Assembly: GCA_947039055.1 (NCBI GenBank)
Contig: CAMQYB010000103.1
Span: forward strand, 1 to 6,821
Reading direction: 5' to 3'
DNA length: 6,821 nt
Origin: an uncultured Deferribacteraceae bacterium
GTDB taxonomy: Bacteria > Chrysiogenota > Deferribacteres > Deferribacterales > Mucispirillaceae
A program made the position numbers and the translations under genes. Numbering within the stretch: the first letter of the stretch is position 1; every line of letters starts with the position of its first letter. The notes beneath the pieces are model-generated. The model was not told the DNA's origin, did not search any database, and was given only the letters and a program-made list of their open reading frames with translations. This document shows positions 1 through 5,993 of the stretch, piece by piece.

Positions 1-2
1 TA

Positions 3-116
3 AAATTTGCAACATCAAACTTTATGGGTTACGGACTTTATGCAAATGCAATGCTTTCATTTGATGAGTTTGAAAAATTATATAATGATAGAAAACCTAA
101 AATAAATAAAAAATAA
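3..116 (+). CDS. 3' end of an unidentified protein gene (5' part outside window)
   Basis: An open frame enters from the left edge and stops at TAA 114-116. It gives 37 visible residues, starting KFATSNFMGYGLYANAML and ending in a lysine-rich tail (KPKINKK). It is open from the edge, and its stop lies 23 nt before the next start with no terminator hairpin between, so the two genes are probably co-transcribed. I do not recognise the family; 37 residues carry no diagnostic motif. A TATAAT-like string at 81-86 lies inside this frame but has no well-spaced -35 partner, so I do not call a promoter for the downstream gene. It remains possible that the frame is open by chance. Confidence 0.5.
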   Translation, partial: KFATSNFMGYGLYANAMLSFDEFEKLYNDRKPKINKK

Positions 117-125
117 AAATATAGC

Positions 126-142
126 AGGGGAGTTATGTAATG
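126..142 (+). promoter_or_regulatory. Ribosome binding site and start of the ankyrin gene, with overlapping start-stop
   Basis: AGGGGAG at 126-132 lies 7 nt before the ATG at 140-142, an ideal Shine-Dalgarno distance that fixes the start. An ATG at 135-137 is immediately followed by TAA at 138-140, whose last A is the A of the real start (ATGTAATG). That first ATG is only 2 nt from the Shine-Dalgarno, so it is probably used little if at all. Confidence 0.75.
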
Positions 143-1504
143 CAAGATAGCATTGATAAGTTTAGTCAGAAGGTAGAAGAGGGTGATGTGACAGGTATAC
201 TTGAGTGTATAAAAAACGGTGTGAGTGTTAATACAACAGTTAACGAGTATGATTTCACAGCCTTAATGTATGCTTCGTATAACGGACATTTAGAGTTAGT
301 CAAAACACTTATCTCACAAGGTGCAGATGTTAATATAAAGGATGTGTACGGCTCAACTGCGTTGATGATATCTTTACTACAAAAACATTCAAAAGTCGCT
401 ATTCATTTAATAACAAACGGTGCAGATATCAATCTAATAAATGATAAAGGTGGCACAGCATTAATGAGTGCTATAAATAACGGAAGTTTAGAAATTGTTA
501 AATTTATGGTAGAGAAGGGTGCTGATATTAATGTGAAAAATGGTGATGATGATGGACTCACTATGTTGATGATGGCGTCAATGGGTGGACATTTAGATAT
601 TGTTAAATATTTAATTGAACAAGGTATGGATATTAATGCTGAGAGTGAAAATATTTTTACAGCTTTGTCTCTAGCTTTAAGAGATAACAAGTTAGATGTT
701 TTTAAATATCTAGTAGAGAGTGGTGCAGATATTCACAGAACCGATAAATGGGGTTGGACAGCTTTAACATGGGCATCAGAAGATGATGTAATTGATATAG
801 TAAAACATTTAGTTGAGCATGGTGCAGATGTTAATAAGTTAGATAGTAACGGATCTACAGCACTTATAAGAGCAGCTGATAAAGGACATTTAGAGGTAGT
901 AAAATATCTAATAAATAATGGTGCAGATTTAGAAGTTGTAAATGAATACGATATGAATGTATTAACAAGCGCAGCAGATGAAGGACAGTTAGAAGTTGTA
1001 AAGTTTTTAGTTGAAACTGGTATGGATATAAGCAAGATGACAATCGTTGAGTGGGCAAGTGCAGGTTGGTTAGAAAAGGTTCAAGAGTGTGTTGAAAATA
1101 GTGTTAATAATGAGTTTAAGAATGATGAAGGTGACACAGCTTTAACGATTGCAGCACGACAGATAAAGTTTGATATCGTTGAGTATCTATTGAGTAAAGG
1201 AGCTGATATAAATCATCATACTGATTTTGGTAAAACTGCTTTAATCTACGCAGCATCAGAGGAAAGTTTTGAGATGGTAAAGTTTCTAGTAGAGCGTGGA
1301 GCAGATGTTAATTCAAGTGGCGAAAAGTCAGGCACAGCATTAATCGAAGCAACAGTTATAAATGATTTAGAGATGATGAAATATTTAATAGATCACGGTG
1401 CAGATTTAAACGGTACAGATCATAAGAACGATACAGCATTAGATGTTGCAAAGAAATATGAAATTGCAGAAGCGATAGAATATTTAGAGAGTTTAAATAT
1501 ATAA
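140..1504 (+). CDS. Ankyrin-repeat protein, about 14 repeats
   Basis: A 454-residue protein built almost wholly of ankyrin repeats. Ankyrin repeats fold as stacked helix pairs and bind other proteins, so a binding or scaffold role is expected and the partner is unknown. Repeats beginning with the TAL(M/I/T) motif start at residues 40, 73, 106, 141, 174, 207, 240, 273, 333, 366, 399 and 432, mostly 33 residues apart and carrying the usual GH-LE-VKYL...GADIN pattern. A degenerate N-terminal cap lies at about 5-38 and a short C-terminal cap ends at 454. Repeat 4 carries two extra residues (GDDD) and repeat 9 is about five short, before a degenerate repeat at 301-332. There is no signal peptide or membrane segment, so it is probably cytoplasmic unless secreted by a route without an N-terminal signal. 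Sequence-level repetition suggests growth by internal duplication. It follows a partial gene by 23 nt and ends the + strand unit. Confidence 0.95.
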   Translation: MQDSIDKFSQKVEEGDVTGILECIKNGVSVNTTVNEYDFTALMYASYNGHLELVKTLISQGADVNIKDVYGSTALMISLLQKHSKVAIHLITNGADINLINDKGGTALMSAINNGSLEIVKFMVEKGADINVKNGDDDGLTMLMMASMGGHLDIVKYLIEQGMDINAESENIFTALSLALRDNKLDVFKYLVESGADIHRTDKWGWTALTWASEDDVIDIVKHLVEHGADVNKLDSNGSTALIRAADKGHLEVVKYLINNGADLEVVNEYDMNVLTSAADEGQLEVVKFLVETGMDISKMTIVEWASAGWLEKVQECVENSVNNEFKNDEGDTALTIAARQIKFDIVEYLLSKGADINHHTDFGKTALIYAASEESFEMVKFLVERGADVNSSGEKSGTALIEATVINDLEMMKYLIDHGADLNGTDHKNDTALDVAKKYEIAEAIEYLESLNI

Positions 1505-1506
1505 CA

Positions 1507-1674
1507 GAATAAATAAATAGTTTAATAAATTAATAGTTGAATAAGTAAATAAATTAATAAACTAATATTTGAATAAGTGAATAGTTTAGTGAATGAATAG
1601 TTGAATAAGTAAATAGATTAATAGACAAATAGTTTAATAAACTAATAACTGAATAATTGCATAGATAAATAATG
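1507..1674. repeat. Degenerate octanucleotide array (NAATARNT-like, 21 units) rich in stop codons
   Basis: Starting 3 nt after the ankyrin stop codon, the sequence divides into 21 consecutive 8-bp units with no break in register; examples are GAATAAGT, AAATAGAT and TAATAAAC. In 20 of 21 units bases 4-6 are TAA, TAG or once TGA; the exception is TAATATTT at 1563-1570. Because 8 is not a multiple of 3, the stops rotate through all three + strand frames. A 31-bp block at 1532-1562 recurs at 1596-1626 with two mismatches, exactly eight units later, as expected for slippage or tandem duplication. The region codes for nothing, and its function, if any, is unknown. Confidence 0.8.
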
Positions 1675-1683
1675 AGATAAAAC

Positions 1684-1710
1684 AAAGCCACCTAAAACAG
1701 GTGGTTTTTT
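1684..1710 (+). terminator. Rho-independent terminator of the ankyrin transcript
   Basis: Stem CCACCT (1688-1693) and AGGTGG (1699-1704) encloses the loop AAAAC, followed by six T (1705-1710). On the + transcript the stem extends through a G-U pair (1687/1705) and A-U pairs (1684-1686/1706-1708). On the - transcript that wobble becomes an A/C mismatch and the U tract is interrupted (CUUUGUUUU). It therefore fits + transcription best, but may also stop the convergent lipoprotein operon, for which I see no other terminator. Confidence 0.85.
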
Positions 1711-1762
1711 GTATAGATATATTTAGCACATTTATCACTTATTATAAAATAGTAACGTCGAT

Positions 1763-2389
1763 TTATTTTAAGATATCAGGCAATGGTTGTTTAGTACCAT
1801 TAGTAGGTCTAACATCAAGATTTTCAAGCATGGTGTGTGCTATATATTCATAAGGTTGATCTTTAAACGGTTGTGCCGTAATCATATAGCTTATTTTAGT
1901 AGTTGGTTCAAGCTCTTGTCTTAGATGGATTTGAGCTTTATTCATAAGCCCTAGCCACTCTACATAGAAAGTCAAAGTTGTAGTGTAGTAGTTAGTATCC
2001 ATGGGATCAATTATGAGTGGATCGTAATTACTATTAATATTAACTGTTGTGCCGTTATAATCGTAAAAAGTTTTATAGATATTTATTTTTGTATTATCAT
2101 CATAGGCAAAATGAACGTCCATATTATCGCTTAGTTCAGGATTGTTAAAAAATAGTATTATGATACTTAGAATATCTTTACTACGATTTTTAGGAAGTTC
2201 ATAATTAGTTTTAATTGCAATAGTATTCGAGCTATATCCGTCAGAGAAAGAGGTCGTTTCACTAACGATAGAGTTGTTATTAAGTTCATAAATAAATCCT
2301 TCGTAAGGATATTGAGTTATCTCACCACAATCGTTACAGCATCCGTTTAAGATACCGCATAAGGATATTAATATTAGTATTTTTTTCAT
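1763..2389 (-). CDS. Small lipoprotein of unknown function, paralogue of its upstream neighbour
   Basis: A 208-residue predicted lipoprotein. The signal peptide MKKILILISLCGILNGC has a positive start, a hydrophobic core and an LNGC lipobox with lipidated Cys17; Asn before the Gly is unusual for the classic consensus. Cys18 and Cys21 follow, giving a CCNDC cluster just after the anchor. The rest should be exported and membrane-anchored. It aligns along its length with the 204-residue product of the gene upstream. Shared landmarks are FSDG, LP..R.KD, PEL..N, NSN.D..I.DP...NYY, QIHLRQEL (residues 153-160 here) and the C-terminus PLP.ILK. Shine-Dalgarno GGAGA (2397-2401 on the + strand) is 7 nt before ATG. 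It starts 30 nt after the upstream paralogue, so it is the second gene of an operon. I recognise no named family and no catalytic motif. Confidence 0.85.
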   Translation of the reverse strand: MKKILILISLCGILNGCCNDCGEITQYPYEGFIYELNNNSIVSETTSFSDGYSSNTIAIKTNYELPKNRSKDILSIIILFFNNPELSDNMDVHFAYDDNTKINIYKTFYDYNGTTVNINSNYDPLIIDPMDTNYYTTTLTFYVEWLGLMNKAQIHLRQELEPTTKISYMITAQPFKDQPYEYIAHTMLENLDVRPTNGTKQPLPDILK

Positions 2390-2419
2390 TAAAAAATCTC
2401 CATTAGATTAGCGTTGCAA

Positions 2420-3034
2420 TTATTTTAAAATAGAAGGTAACGGTATCCCTTCATATATAGATTGTTCAGTGACAAAATTATCAAGCACGGTATGTTTTAG
2501 ATATTTATATTCAGTTGAGTTATGAGGTTTAATCATGACCATATATTTAATTGTTGTGTAAGGAGAGAGTTCTTGACGCAGATGAATTTGCACAGTATTT
2601 TTAATTTCATGCCAAGTTTCGTTATATGTAATTGTTGCAGAATAATAGTTAATATTTGTAGGATCAACGATAGACATATCGAAGTTACTATTACTATTAA
2701 ACACAGGTTTGTTATATTCATTTAAGTATACATGAAACGATGTGTCGTATGATACATCAGTGCCGATAGAATTCATAATTTGCATTGTTATGTTATTGTT
2801 TAATTCAGGTGAAGTTAGAATAAGCGAGAGAGTGCCTAGAAAATCTTTAGTCCGATGAGTAGGCAGTTGATATGGCAAATAAATATGCATAAAGTTACCT
2901 GTATATTGATTACCATCAGAGAATTTATATTCCATTTTGTAATGTTCGTATACGGTATCTTCAAAGTAGTCATTATATGGATCAAGCACACAACCGTTTA
3001 AGAATATACAAATCAGTATCAATATTTTTTTCAT
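2420..3034 (-). CDS. Small lipoprotein of unknown function, first gene of the paralogous pair
   Basis: A 204-residue predicted lipoprotein with signal peptide MKKILILICIFLNGC: lipobox LNGC, lipidated Cys15, and the same unusual Asn at -2 as its paralogue. The mature part has no membrane segment and looks like an all-beta extracytoplasmic domain rich in Asn, Tyr, Ser and Thr. Conserved with the downstream paralogue are FSDG (38-41), QLPTHRTKD (56-64), NSNFD (115-119), VDP...NYY (123-131), W141, QIHLRQEL (149-156) and PLPSILK at the end. Shine-Dalgarno GGGAG (3041-3045 on the + strand) is 6 nt before ATG. The two genes are 30 nt apart with no hairpin between them, so they form an operon read away from the repeat element at 3208-3358. 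The pair is a tandem duplication that has diverged considerably. Ligand and role are unknown. Confidence 0.85.
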   Translation of the reverse strand: MKKILILICIFLNGCVLDPYNDYFEDTVYEHYKMEYKFSDGNQYTGNFMHIYLPYQLPTHRTKDFLGTLSLILTSPELNNNITMQIMNSIGTDVSYDTSFHVYLNEYNKPVFNSNSNFDMSIVDPTNINYYSATITYNETWHEIKNTVQIHLRQELSPYTTIKYMVMIKPHNSTEYKYLKHTVLDNFVTEQSIYEGIPLPSILK

Positions 3035-3131
3035 AATACACTCCCGAGATTTAAGATACCATACGGTATATATTTATGTATTAAACTTATGTTTCGCTAA
3101 AATCTTTATTAAGTTAAGTCATATTACTTAT

Positions 3132-3160
3132 ATTATAATTTAAAACACAGTAATTGTATA
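3132..3160 (-). promoter_or_regulatory. Candidate sigma70-type promoter of the small-lipoprotein operon
   Basis: Read on the - strand, TATACA (3160-3155) lies 17 bp before a perfect TATAAT (3137-3132). This predicts a transcript start near 3125 and a leader of about 90 nt before the start at 3034. The leader holds a short inverted repeat (ATACC 3056-3060, GGTAT 3065-3069). The DNA is so AT-rich that a -10 match alone means little, but this is the best-spaced pair in the gap. Confidence 0.35.
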
Positions 3161-3222
3161 TAGATTAATTGATATTAATTGATATTTCTAGAGTTCGATA
3201 AGTAGGTGTATGGATTGATCGT

Positions 3223-3267
3223 CTGAGAACTTATTTATAATTAGTGCTGAGAAGTTATTTATAGTTA
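3223..3267. repeat. 24-bp-period tandem repeat inside copy A
   Basis: Two 21-bp units, starting CTGAGAACTTATTTATA at 3223 and CTGAGAAGTTATTTATA at 3247, differ at two positions and are separated by 3 bp. The 24-bp period puts equivalent bases roughly on the same DNA face, so a protein-binding or recombination site is possible. Function unknown. Confidence 0.75.
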
Positions 3268-3277
3268 AATATAAAAG

Positions 3278-3304
3278 AACCCCACCTTAATACAAGATGG
3301 GGTT
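3278..3304 (-). terminator. Distal terminator hairpin after the 845-residue lipoprotein gene
   Basis: On the - transcript an 11-bp stem, AACCCCAUCUU with AAGGUGGGGUU, closes on loop GUAUU and is followed by CUUUUAUAUUU. All 11 positions pair, one as U-G; read on the + strand the same position is a C/A mismatch, so the hairpin is built for - transcription. It lies about 70 nt after the stop codon. Confidence 0.85.
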
Positions 3305-3336
3305 TTATTATAACTTATTACATACTTATTAAAACT

Positions 3337-3361
3337 TTCCTACCTTAAAACAAGATAGGAA
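3337..3361 (-). terminator. Proximal terminator hairpin after the 845-residue lipoprotein gene
   Basis: A 10-bp stem on the - transcript, UUCCUAUCUU with AAGGUAGGAA, has a GUUUU loop and again one U-G pair that would be C/A on the + strand. It begins 13 nt after the stop codon at 3375. The following U tract is short (AGUUUUAAU), so it may act with the second hairpin or protect the mRNA 3' end. The arms resemble those of the distal hairpin (shared ACCTT/AAGAT core). Confidence 0.7.
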
Positions 3362-3374
3362 TGTTTAAGATTTA

Positions 3375-5912
3375 TTAAATAAGATGTATAACTGTAATCC
3401 TTAGTTTATTGTTTTTGTTAGCATATTGAAATGGGCCATTAAGATCTTCAACATCAAAAGTGATGGTATAAGTAGCGCCACGAGAACTCCAGTCATCAAG
3501 CGTGACATTTCCAGAATTATCCTTAAAGATCATTCCTTCAGTATACTGAGAATTTGCTTGTAAAAATATTTTGCGAAGAGTCTTATTTATTTGTTCTTGC
3601 TTAATCTCATCAATAGGATTACCACTCGCTGCATTATAGCCACTTATCCCTAATGTAGATGCTGAAAAGTTAGCCCCAACGGTAAAGTCCTTTATTCCTG
3701 CATAGTTTGAGGCAGGATCGAATGCACTGATTTTGAATGCACCAGGATATATTGTTTGTATCCCTGGACCACCATTAAATCCAGTTACATGTATCGTAAC
3801 TTTCTTGTCTGCATCTCCGTTTCCAAATTTATAACCTGTAGCAGGTGAAAAAGTCACGTCAATAGTTAAGCCATTCATTTGTAAGTCACTAACAGTGCGC
3901 ACAACAACCCCTGCACCTTTAGGTATATTCATCGCTTGCATAGCTTTTTTAAGTGCAGGACGTCTCTCCTCAATCACGTTATCTAGATTATGAAAACTAA
4001 TTACTACTTTAGGAGTTAATAGATTCGCAAAACCAGCAGGAATTGTAAATGCAGCTAGTCCAGCTTTTTTATGCGAATTATTAGATCGTGCAATATTAAT
4101 TCCAGTTTCATCTATTATGATAAGTGCAAACTGGTCACTTATTAAAGTTATATTAAATGTTTTAGATTTCTTTCCATCTTCAAACTTATAATCACCGGTT
4201 GCATTAATAGTAACAGTAGCCGTAACTTTCGTGGATTCAGTTTTTACAACATTTGTAACAATACTTTCACCTAAGCCCTCAATGTGGTTCAGAGGATCAT
4301 TAAGCATAGTGTCTACTATATCTTTAACAGCAACTATAATCGCTTCAGCTTGTTGTTCAAATGTATGAGCATCGCTCAAAGTAAGAGCGATCTCATGATC
4401 ATCTTGAAATACGCCATTAGTTACTTTAAGAGTGATTGCACCCTTATTGATGGCAATGCCCCCAGTAATCTGACGAGATACATCACTACCATCAAACGCT
4501 ACTTCTAAACTACTATTTGATATTGTTAGATGATTTGTGAAATTACCATTTAATGTTACTTTAATTTCTTTAGTAGTGGTTTTATCTTCAAATTGATAAC
4601 CATCTACTGTATTAATAGTCGCTGTAGCCGTAGCAGTATCCGTCCCGTCCGTAATCGTAACTAAAACTAGTGCGTTTGGATTTAAGCCAGTAATAATATT
4701 GCCTTGGTTTTTTAGTATCTCATTTACTGCTTTTCTAACACTAAATAGAATAGCTTCATTTTGTTTTCCAGCAGAGCTATCCGTACTATTAAATGTAACA
4801 TTAGTTGTGATTGCATTAAAGTTACCGTTTTGTGAAGTTAGAGTAATTCCATTCGCTGGAATACCTGCAGTTCCACTAGCTACAGTAATAGCATTCGATT
4901 TATCATCAGCGCTACTATTAAACGTATTTGTTAACGTTTGATTTGTAATAGTTATAAGTCCAATATCCTCACTATTTAACGTTATATCAAATGTTTTATT
5001 ATATCTTTTGTTTTCAAATATATAACCATCATTTGCTTTAATAGTAACAGTAGCAGTAGCCTTACCATTTTGTATATTTTTTATAATAACTGTAGCATTT
5101 TTATTTAAGCCAGTAATAGCATTAATTGAATCTTTAAGTATATCACTTACAGCTTTAGTAACTGCATTTTTCATAGCAACTGTTCGTTTAATAACATCAT
5201 TATCATTTGCATGAAAAGTAACATTGGCAGCAACATCAGCAAGAAACACACCATCAGTCACACTAATTGTGATTTCACGAGCTGCAATACCAGCAGTTCC
5301 ATATGTTGCAGTAACAACAGCAGATTGCTTATTGTTAAGTTTATCTAAGTCTGTATTAGGTATTTCTATCGGTTCTGCAAAATAATCACCAGTTAACGCT
5401 ATCTGAAATGTTTTAGTTATATCTCCATCTTCAAACTTAGATTCACCACTTGTTTTGACGGTAACAATAGCCGTAGCATTAGTTATACTACCTTCATCTA
5501 GTTGCATCTGAACATCAACTAATTGAGATAATCCATTAATCTTATTGTTCTTATGTTGAATTATAGCACTTGCTTCAAATGCTACTCTCGCTTTAAGAGC
5601 AGCACTCTGTTCAGCAGCAGTATTGTCATCATTATGAAACTTGATTTCAGCCTTACCATCTACAAACTTTTCAGTTTGCTTATCAAACTTAAAAGTAACA
5701 CCACCTTCATTTATCCCTGCACTTCCTGCGATAGCTCTTTTTTCTGTATTTTGATCATTAGAAGCCATATCGCCAAAAAATTTAGCAACCAAGGTGCTGT
5801 TTGGTATCGTTAAATTAGAACTTCCACTACTAACATTATCTCCAGCTTCAGTACACGCAACGAATATTAGTAGCGTACTGAGTAGTGCTATTTTAAAAAT
5901 CAGTTTTTTCAT
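3375..5912 (-). CDS. Large lipoprotein of tandem beta-rich modules, possible variable surface protein
   Basis: An 845-residue predicted lipoprotein. The signal peptide runs to residue 20 (LLIFVAC); Cys20 is the only cysteine and the lipobox is loose, as in spirochaetes. The mature part is modular: about 33-178, 179-317, 318-458, 459-595, 596-711, and a diverged end module 712-845. Modules share a start like LTI.N..L, an AGI..N.ITL strand, VTF, a helix (KAV..ILK), ITGL, ATVTI, and a closing strand GY.FEDG...KTF.ITL (158-173, 296-312, 438-454, 574-590, weaker at 693-711). There are no enzymatic motifs. The closing motif reminds me of the repeated lipoprotein-associated domains of mycoplasma surface lipoproteins (Pfam Lipoprotein_17), but this is memory of a pattern, not a search. 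Shine-Dalgarno AGGGAG is 5 nt before ATG. It is a single-gene unit with its own promoter region and tandem terminators. Role is inferred as surface-exposed binding or antigenic; ligand unknown. Confidence 0.85.
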   Translation of the reverse strand: MKKLIFKIALLSTLLIFVACTEAGDNVSSGSSNLTIPNSTLVAKFFGDMASNDQNTEKRAIAGSAGINEGGVTFKFDKQTEKFVDGKAEIKFHNDDNTAAEQSAALKARVAFEASAIIQHKNNKINGLSQLVDVQMQLDEGSITNATAIVTVKTSGESKFEDGDITKTFQIALTGDYFAEPIEIPNTDLDKLNNKQSAVVTATYGTAGIAAREITISVTDGVFLADVAANVTFHANDNDVIKRTVAMKNAVTKAVSDILKDSINAITGLNKNATVIIKNIQNGKATATVTIKANDGYIFENKRYNKTFDITLNSEDIGLITITNQTLTNTFNSSADDKSNAITVASGTAGIPANGITLTSQNGNFNAITTNVTFNSTDSSAGKQNEAILFSVRKAVNEILKNQGNIITGLNPNALVLVTITDGTDTATATATINTVDGYQFEDKTTTKEIKVTLNGNFTNHLTISNSSLEVAFDGSDVSRQITGGIAINKGAITLKVTNGVFQDDHEIALTLSDAHTFEQQAEAIIVAVKDIVDTMLNDPLNHIEGLGESIVTNVVKTESTKVTATVTINATGDYKFEDGKKSKTFNITLISDQFALIIIDETGINIARSNNSHKKAGLAAFTIPAGFANLLTPKVVISFHNLDNVIEERRPALKKAMQAMNIPKGAGVVVRTVSDLQMNGLTIDVTFSPATGYKFGNGDADKKVTIHVTGFNGGPGIQTIYPGAFKISAFDPASNYAGIKDFTVGANFSASTLGISGYNAASGNPIDEIKQEQINKTLRKIFLQANSQYTEGMIFKDNSGNVTLDDWSSRGATYTITFDVEDLNGPFQYANKNNKLRITVIHLI
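3378..5816 (-). repeat. Six tandem protein modules within the large lipoprotein gene
   Basis: DNA limits read 5' to 3' on the - strand: module 1 5816-5379, module 2 5378-4962, module 3 4961-4539, module 4 4538-4128, module 5 4127-3780 (shorter, about 116 codons), module 6 3779-3378. Modules 2-4 are closest, at 137-141 codons each. Module 6 is assigned by AGI..FTV (compare AGL.AFTI in module 5), an EQ...LRK helix and a final beta strand; its membership is inference. The copies are diverged at DNA level, so the duplication is old. Confidence 0.65.
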
Positions 5913-5946
5913 AAATTCTCCCTATTTAAAATACTATAACAAACAA

Positions 5947-5993
5947 TATAGTGTTTTTTAAAGATTTGTATAGTGTTTTTTTATACATTACAA
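5947..5993 (-). promoter_or_regulatory. Candidate promoter and operator-like direct repeat before the large lipoprotein gene
   Basis: A 13-bp motif, AAAAAACACTATA on the - strand, occurs twice (5959-5947 and 5981-5969), exactly 22 bp apart. This is about two helical turns, as for paired protein-binding sites. TTGTAA (5993-5988) with TACAAA (5970-5965) at 17 bp is a weak promoter match overlapping the repeat. An alternative -10, TATAGT (5938-5933), would give a very short leader. Promoter assignment is tentative; the repeat itself is plain. Confidence 0.4.

Larger units (their letters stand above)
3208..3358. repeat. Long intergenic repeat element, copy A (151 bp)
   Basis: Near-identical to 6200-6351 in the same orientation. 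I count two substitutions at 3239-3241, one single-base indel and one substitution just after the first hairpin, and one substitution at 3343. Order from the left: GTATGGATTGATCG, a 24-bp tandem repeat, hairpin 1, an AT linker, hairpin 2. It begins beyond the 3' end of the 845-residue lipoprotein gene and reaches within 16 bp of its stop codon. No terminal inverted repeats, target duplication or open frame are visible, so it is not a classic insertion sequence. Confidence 0.9.
3035..3374. other. Intergenic region between the small-lipoprotein operon and the 845-residue lipoprotein gene
   Basis: This 340-bp gap codes for nothing I can support. From the left it holds the operon leader with Shine-Dalgarno and a short inverted repeat, the candidate promoter at 3132-3160, and a perfect 10-bp tandem duplication of ATTAATTGAT (3164-3173 and 3174-3183). 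The rest is copy A of the long repeat element with its 24-bp tandem repeat and two terminator hairpins. Confidence 0.7.

Noticed and set aside
403..1058. Open frames on the - strand opposite the ankyrin gene (403-690, 733-1035, 864-1058)
   Set aside because: They mirror the ankyrin repeat pattern, have no Shine-Dalgarno, and arise because repeated ankyrin codons leave few antisense stops.
2522..2725. Overlapping frames on both strands inside the first small lipoprotein gene
   Set aside because: The gene frame has a signal peptide, a ribosome site and a paralogue next door; the others have none.
3208..3358. Insertion sequence or MITE
   Set aside because: No terminal inverted repeats, no target-site duplication and no transposase frame are visible; kept only as a repeat element.
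3208..3358. CRISPR array
   Set aside because: Only two 24-bp units with 3 bp between; no spacers and no cas genes.
4284..5813. + strand frames inside the large lipoprotein gene (4284-4508, 4699-4941, 5553-5813)
   Set aside because: Fully inside a well-supported gene, hydrophobic shadow translations without ribosome sites.
3375..5912. Mycoplasma origin with TGA read as tryptophan
   Set aside because: Module similarity to mycoplasma lipoproteins suggested it, but tryptophan is encoded by TGG and no frame needs TGA readthrough.
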